64,000 nucleotides of DNA. Source: Daldinia sp. FL1419. Its lineage: Eukaryota; Ascomycota; Sordariomycetes; Xylariales; Hypoxylaceae. The notes under the pieces are model-generated. The model did not search any database. It was not told the DNA's origin and was given only the letters and a program-made list of their open reading frames with translations. The translations under genes were made by a program, and so were the position numbers. Shown piece after piece: positions 58,185 to 64,000 of the stretch (its first letter is position 1; every line of letters starts with the position of its first letter). The stretch covers positions 310,001 to 374,000 of the forward strand of contig MU623342.1 of the NCBI GenBank assembly GCA_025201765.1, read 5' to 3'.

Positions 58185-60477
58185 GTTAACTGAACTGAAG
58201 GTTAGCATTGCGCTTAGGGCGGTATATCACTAGTAAAGGCAAAAAAAAAGCCATGCAAAAATCCCTTCGATTCTTCAGTGTATAAAATCAATACACCATT
58301 TTTACAGAACCAGCACTCGCAGCATGATTGTTGATGACACATGGAAAACCGGCGTGAATGGGGTTGCAGGGAACGGATGGTCCTGGATTTTCAGCATTTC
58401 TTCGATTCGTTGTTGGGCTTTGAGCCATTGCACTTTCACCATTTGGTCAGACTTGTCATTTCATTAGAATATGGCCTTGCATTGATACCGGAGTTGATCG
58501 GTTTACCCCTTCAACCACGCATTCAACCAGCCAAGTCTGAACTATTTATCAACCGAACTTGTCTTCACTTCTTGTACCTGTCATTTTTCTTTTATGTTCC
58601 ACTTTTCCCCATAAGTCCATCGGGCGAGGCTCAAACTTGAGCTCCGTTACACAAGTTCTCAAGGCCAAGCCCGAGTCATCCATACCTTAGGTGGAGGGAC
58701 AGGTTCTTACAGACTCGGATGTTCCGGTCTTGGAATAACCCCAACCCATATATTCGTTGTATGTATGTAGAACTCAATGCTAACGATGACTTATGAACTA
58801 CTTCTTGTGTTTCTATTTGAATGACAGTAAAGTCTCATAAAATCCAGTTGGTGCGTTTGCTGCCTGGAAATCGTGTAAGGTCGGTTAATAGTAAGGTCAG
58901 GTCTAATCGTCTCTTCCTGAGAGTTCTTCGAAATATAGGCTGCATTATTTCTTTCATTACAAAAAGAGCTCGTAAATCATCGAGTTAACCTAGGTGGCTA
59001 TCGCCAAGACTATGTGACAGTTTACGGGGAAGGTAAAAACAGATGCAACGTTATACCATTTACGAAGATCGACCACGCATCTCCCACTCTGGTATAGGAT
59101 CACGTAAATCAAACGCCGATAATATCCCAGAACCCAGCAATACGGATTTCGTCTTGGCACAACGATTGGCGGCCCTATACGAGCGAAGCTTAAAGAAGCT
59201 TCTGCCTTCGCCTTCGTATTTTTTTTGTCCTCGTCGCCAAGCGCTTAATAGCCGATTAGAAAAGCGAAGGTAGTTAAGATAGCCGGAATAGGGTAGCATG
59301 AAGCGCTATACGCAGTAGCGGTGGAATGGGATGGGTATGGGGAGCGGAATGCGGGTGATGGAAACCAAGGGGTCAGGCGATTGGGGCTGGTTAACTCAGA
59401 CAATTCCACGGTACTGTTTTTAATATTGGATTCGGCGCTTCGAACTTACGAGGCGGTAAGGCTGCAAGTTACCAAGGGTTCATAGTTATAAAATATTGAA
59501 AACCTACGTCTTGGTGAGCGTTTCCATCACGATTGAGAACTATAATGTGTATTATAATTACGATTTAACCGCGCAGCTCTCTTAAGACTCTCCTCTGAGC
59601 GTAGTTTCGCTCTCATCCCCACAAGATACTGACTAGAAGGAATGCTCTGTAGTAACTACTCGGTTTGTGAGAGTATTGATGTGGATAGAAGGTATAAACG
59701 AAGCAATTTACGCGAAAGTCACTGGCAACAGACATACACATTGGCTTCCTTCTCAGCCCCTTTAACAGTCCGATCATCGACGACTTTGGCCTTCTATAAG
59801 TCTAGACTGTGCTTGTTGTTTAAAGGGTGCCCGTAGAACCCCCAAGCCGGTGCAGTGCTATCTCTCCGATGTTACACCAGCTTGAAGCAGGAACCTAGTA
59901 GTTGGAGTGATATTGATAATGGGTTCTACCCGTGTATATTTGAAACTGACTATCCGATCTTTTGGACACATGATAGTTATCTTGTAGCAATCTTCTTCAA
60001 AGATAGGTATCTTCTTTTCCTAGAGCGCTTGCTTCGGTGGTCTTGGGGTTGAATCTGTCCCTCCTTGAGCGCTTTAAGAGAAAGCCTCATGCTTAGCCTC
60101 TAGCTCTAGGTAGTTGAAGGAAAAGCATAGGCGTTGGCCAAGTGAATTCATTGAATATTAGAATATTATTCGTCCCTATATAAACTTTAATTTAGCAATT
60201 GCGATGGATTTGCCGATGGATTTGAGCCCCTCCCTGGATGAGGTTCGATCTATGTGGCGGCTGGACAGAGACTTGAGAGTAATGCACCTATTTTGAGAAA
60301 CTCCCCTAAGTGACTACCTAGTTTTTCTTCATTATTGTATTCCAAAACCAACCACAAGTCTAGTTTCACTAACAATCGACACTATAGCAGTTTTACTACT
60401 CCGTATAGCCTAAGAGGTTAAACCTATAAGTTTATCAGTACGAATTTAAGCTTTTCTTGCAGATTATCCCTACCACG
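58185..60477. other. Intergenic, no gene seen
   Basis: 2.3 kb with a poly-A run near 58242 and a small inverted repeat of GAAGCTT around 59184-59201. No coding gene supported. Confidence 0.45.
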
Positions 60478-60837
60478 ATGCCTATTAAGCAACTGGGGGA
60501 CACTTGGTTCTGTGCACTTACCGGATCTCGCGGTGGACCTAAGCAAGGTAGCGGTCCCATGGAGAAGCTTGAAAGTGACGCTCCATTGATACATACTTCG
60601 TCGGGACATCCGACGCGTACTTACTACGAGACATGGGCGAAAGAACATATGCAGCACTTGAACCCCGTCGACGGAAATTCGATCGCAATTACGGATGGGC
60701 GTAGCGTCACCGATCACACTCTCCTGTCATATTATAGTGATGATTCGGATGGTCTTGAGGAGAATGCTAGAAAGCTTCAGGCCGAAAATGAGAAGTGGCA
60801 TGATTCCAGAGTAAAGTATCCGCTAGGATACTTTTAA
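60478..60837 (+). CDS. Hypothetical protein, 119 aa
   Basis: Small ORF starting MPIKQLGDTWFCALTGSRGG and ending KWHDSRVKYPLGYF. I do not recognise it. It is hydrophilic, with an acidic helix-forming stretch near the C-terminus (YYSDDSDGLEENARKLQAENEKW). A good 3' splice site (TTTTCTTGCAG, ending 60462) lies 15 nt before the ATG, so this could be the last exon of a longer gene or have a spliced leader. No domain, signal peptide or membrane segment is visible. Confidence 0.45.
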   Translation: MPIKQLGDTWFCALTGSRGGPKQGSGPMEKLESDAPLIHTSSGHPTRTYYETWAKEHMQHLNPVDGNSIAITDGRSVTDHTLLSYYSDDSDGLEENARKLQAENEKWHDSRVKYPLGYF

Positions 60838-61883
60838 GACCTACGCGGTATTGGCATAAGGAGCTTTGGGTGTAGTATATCTACCTTGTTCTGGGCGTAT
60901 TTGGTGCTAACAGGGCTGAGGAGTTGTGCATTGAGTAGGTAGTGAAGTTGAGTATATCCCGAGGTTTCTTACCACCTTCTTCCTGGTGAGAACTAGACTA
61001 ATACGTTGACACGGGCTGTAAAGTCTTTGGGAACTAAATTATTATGTATCAGCTGTTGGGATTGAATTTTTAGTTTTTGACATTTTGGGAGTATGGTGTG
61101 TTCTCTTGCCTATGTAAAATTGGGTAGGGTTAAAGGCTATAGTAACAATAGTTGATGTGTGATCTTTTCTTATAAGTCCATCTGTGCTTTTGGGTTGTTG
61201 TAGACTTCGTGTGAAGTATAGATTGTATTTATTTGAACGGATCCAGACAGACGCAGACAGACACTGCGGTGAACTGAGCAGTTACCAAAGGGGGGCTTGA
61301 TGATGCATTGACAGCCAGGGCAAAATACTCATTAATAACTTAATCGGGCGCGGGTATAATAGTTACCTAGGTATCCATGGGGTGTGAATTTCTGGGTTTT
61401 TCGGGGAGTAAGTATTCGAAATCAGCGGTGCAGTAACCTTAGTTATTCGATATCGGCTTTGCTATTCTCGTGTCTGGGTACATAGGGGTTATAGATCATC
61501 TCCCAGGTCTAAATTCTGTCATAGAATAGGGTGACTATTGGGCAAATCCTTCGCTTACAGCTCTGTATACATAATATAGATACATAAGTGCTTGAGGACC
61601 AAGGGAAACGGCGTGAACTTGGAATAGTATTGATGTGTCAGATGATGATCTCGTCGATATCTAACATGGCTGTTTTCCTACCCATATCAAGCACCATACT
61701 GCTTTACCATCCAGTATTGTATGTAGAATTACATACCTACTTACACAAGGCTCTTGAGAGACATTCAGGTTCGAAGTCATCACCGTCGTTGACGGCGTGC
61801 AATATTTTGGTATCCCCCGGTTACTGCCCCTCCCTGTACAAACAGATAATTCACTTTAAGAGAAAGAACTACTACAACCAAAC
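60838..61883. other. Intergenic, no gene seen
   Basis: About 1 kb of AT-rich DNA with one TACCTAGGTA palindrome (61364-61373). An open frame at 61588-61932 lacks coding character. Confidence 0.4.
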
Positions 61884-61956
61884 GGCTCAGTGGTCGAGTG
61901 CGTACATAGAAGACATCGTGGACCTCCCTTGAGGTGCATGGTTCGATTCATTCATG
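61884..61956 (+). ncRNA. tRNA-like relic with A and B boxes
   Basis: GGCTCAGTGG at 61884-61893 matches a Pol III A box (D arm GCTC...GAGT can pair). GGTTCGATTC at 61940-61949 matches a B box. The spacing fits a tRNA, but the expected T stem and acceptor stem do not pair. I therefore read it as a decayed tRNA gene or tRNA-derived element, not a working tRNA. The B box is shared with the array at 2678-3509. Confidence 0.4.
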
Positions 61957-64000
61957 TGTTCCCACGCCACCACTTTGATTCCCAGGGTGATGATTACCTA
62001 CCTTCTTGCGATGAGCTGTTAATCAGCCAATGATAAGAAACATAAAATGGATCTGACTGGGTTTTTTTTCTTTTTAAATAAGATCTCCTTGAATTTTTAA
62101 AGAGGATTGACTGATGTGAATAATTTCTGGATCGACTACCTAGGTAATGATAGTATCACAATAAATGGAGTTCCTTCTGTACTATTCATCTGACTAAATT
62201 ATTCTCTTTCTACTCCTCTTATAGCCTTCTGACTTCGTCTTCTGTTTAGATTTGTGACTTGCTTTCATCGTTTGATATTTTTGTTTTGAGTCCCTGTAAC
62301 TAAAAGCAGGTCTTCACTATTCTTTCTCTCTTTTGCTTGGGCTTATTCACCTTTACGTGATGTCATAATCTTCGTACCTGCTTAAGGACTTCCAGTGTCT
62401 AAGACATATTAGTTACCTAGGTACCTACGCATGCAGCGCACTAACCGTAGGTCGTTATGTGATGATTATAGCGGCACCAAAGTATTTCAGGAATACCTAT
62501 AGGAAATAGGCAGGTGCATGAAACGGCACAACGAAGGAGGAGAAAAAAAGAGCCTCCTTTAGAGTACTAGCTATATAAATAGGACCAAGAGATCTAATCT
62601 ACGAAATCGAAATAAAGAATAGTGTTATCTTCCCGCTACGATGAGACCGGAGGGAGCGCTTGGCATTTAATGTGCCGTATGGCACACGTAAGAAGCAGGT
62701 AAGGAGGATTTCGACTTAGACGCGGGTTGGTTAGTAGAGATTATTCTGTTTTTAGGTAGAGGCATTTCGGGTTCTTGGCAATTATCGAAATAGGCAACTC
62801 GTGTTTTAATGAGAAGAGTGTCGTATTGGGGTGTAAGGAGGTATGCATCATACTATGTATAGGGCTACGGCTGAATTTGGACTGGGCAAGAAATACGACC
62901 AAGGTGAATACATAGAGAAAATAGAGCCGTAGGGACCAATCAAAAAGATTGTGGTGAGAATAGGTGGGATCTCTTTTTCTTATCTGCATAGGTAGTACCT
63001 ATGTACCTAACTAACTATTAGGTCTGCTAACTAGTTAGTTATTGTAACTGGCACCTTTGTATTGCAGTCTTTGTACTTTGTAGGGGAGGTTATTGCTACA
63101 ATTCTACCACATTTGCGTTTGTTATGCGCCTTATCCTTTAGTAGCACCTCATGTCGTTTGTGTTACCTTGTTCTTTTGGTAGGTCATGCTATCCCGCGTA
63201 TCCCTTGCCGCCGTTGAAACGGTTAATAGGCACTATCAAAGAGAATAAATGGTATGTCCTTGTCGCATAAACGTGTAAGTACGCTCAGCTGATGGGACAA
63301 CGTGGGGTTAAGTGATAGCTAACCGTAGTCTAATATCGGTCAAATATTCCTTGCTCGTTGAAGATCTAAAGGTTTGCCGCTTTGGATCGGGTACATACCT
63401 CTATACGCTGGGAACATGCGCTGTGACACCTGCACTTCAGATGTACATTCTTAAAAGAAGAAAAGGAGGGTCCTCGATGGATGCACGCGGCCAAGGCGGC
63501 TCTGATGCGGAGAAGAGCGTAATTTCCTAGGTTCACCGCTGGACCACCAGCCGGTGGCATTTAATGGATAGGTAAGTCTCCAGGAAAAAAAAAAGATACA
63601 GATCGGGTAATATATACAATTAAGGTTGACACTTCTAAGGTTAGGATCAACTACGTAGGTAGGTACAACAAGCCTAACTGGGCAGGTGAGATGGTGAGAT
63701 GGTGAGATATAGGTATAACGTATATGCCTTTACTAGGTACCTATGTACACACACAAAAGGGTACTTGCTTTTAAGAAGAATGCTAATACAAAGGTCCACT
63801 GTATCGTACAACAATACGATACAACGGTACCTAAAGGCGATACAAGGGTACATGGAATTAAATAATTAGAAAACTTTGTTATGTAATAAACTTGAAAGTT
63901 TTCTTTCTAAAATCGTACCCGTGGGGGGGTGGGTTGAAATTCTCAAGCTCGGACCAGTTGGCAACAAAATTGATAAGATAAGCGATAAGATAGCAATCAA
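61957..64000. other. Gene-poor right end of the window
   Basis: 2 kb of AT-rich DNA with TACCTAGGTA palindromes at 62137-62146 and 62414-62423, a TAGGTACCTA near 63734-63743 and a short GAGATGGT repeat near 63689-63708. No coding gene supported. Confidence 0.45.

Noticed and set aside
58185..58470. Extra C-terminal exon for the CAP protein
   Set aside because: GTAAGT overlaps the stop and an acceptor exists at about 58307, but the added sequence has no CAP-family character.

Overview
This window is nuclear DNA from a filamentous ascomycete (Pezizomycotina, probably Sordariomycetes; the class is my inference). The genes have short introns (about 49-140 nt) with GTRNGT donors and branch sites close to CTAAC. 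The recognisable proteins are typically fungal: an ENA-type sodium ATPase, Efr3, Tom5, Nup57 and an OTT_1508-type deaminase. Gene islands are separated by AT-rich, gene-poor stretches. Exon boundaries were placed by eye from splice consensus and reading frame; none is backed by transcripts.

Layout. 0-5 kb: the first coding exon of ribosomal protein eS30 (minus strand, cut by the window edge), a CREG-like secreted protein, an intron-containing tRNA-Leu(AAG), and then the most unusual object here, a tandem array of six ~105-nt units at 2678-3509. Each unit keeps a B-box-like GGTTCGATTCC and pairing that is preserved while its sequence changes. 5-16 kb: an SLC33A1-type acetyl-CoA transporter, CENP-O/Mcm21, an ENA P-type ATPase and, tail to tail with it, an amino-acid/GABA-type permease. 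18-24 kb: EFR3 and ATP12. 24-31 kb: a beta-propeller (SMP-30-like) protein convergent with a putative cyclase, a broken ankyrin-repeat fragment, an aldo-keto reductase and lipoyl synthase. 33-40 kb: a small GPI-anchored protein and an OTT_1508-type deaminase ending in a CaaX-like motif, in a sparse region. 41-49.5 kb: a dense block of GCV2, TOM5, NUP57 and the NDUFA8-type complex I subunit. 49.5-64 kb: mostly empty, with a 442-bp hAT-type MITE, a CAP/PR-1 secreted protein, one orphan ORF and a tRNA-like relic.

How the genes relate. Most are ordinary housekeeping genes. Five act in mitochondria (ATP12, LIP5, GCV2, TOM5, NDUFA8). Lipoyl synthase and the glycine decarboxylase P-protein meet functionally, because the glycine cleavage system needs a lipoylated H-protein. 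The SMP-30-like, cyclase and aldo-keto reductase genes are close neighbours that might share a catabolic role, but nothing in the sequence proves it.

The strongest candidates for something undescribed are the tRNA-like tandem RNA array, the repeated palindrome TACCTAGGTA scattered through intergenic DNA, and the deaminase with a Ras-like C-terminus.
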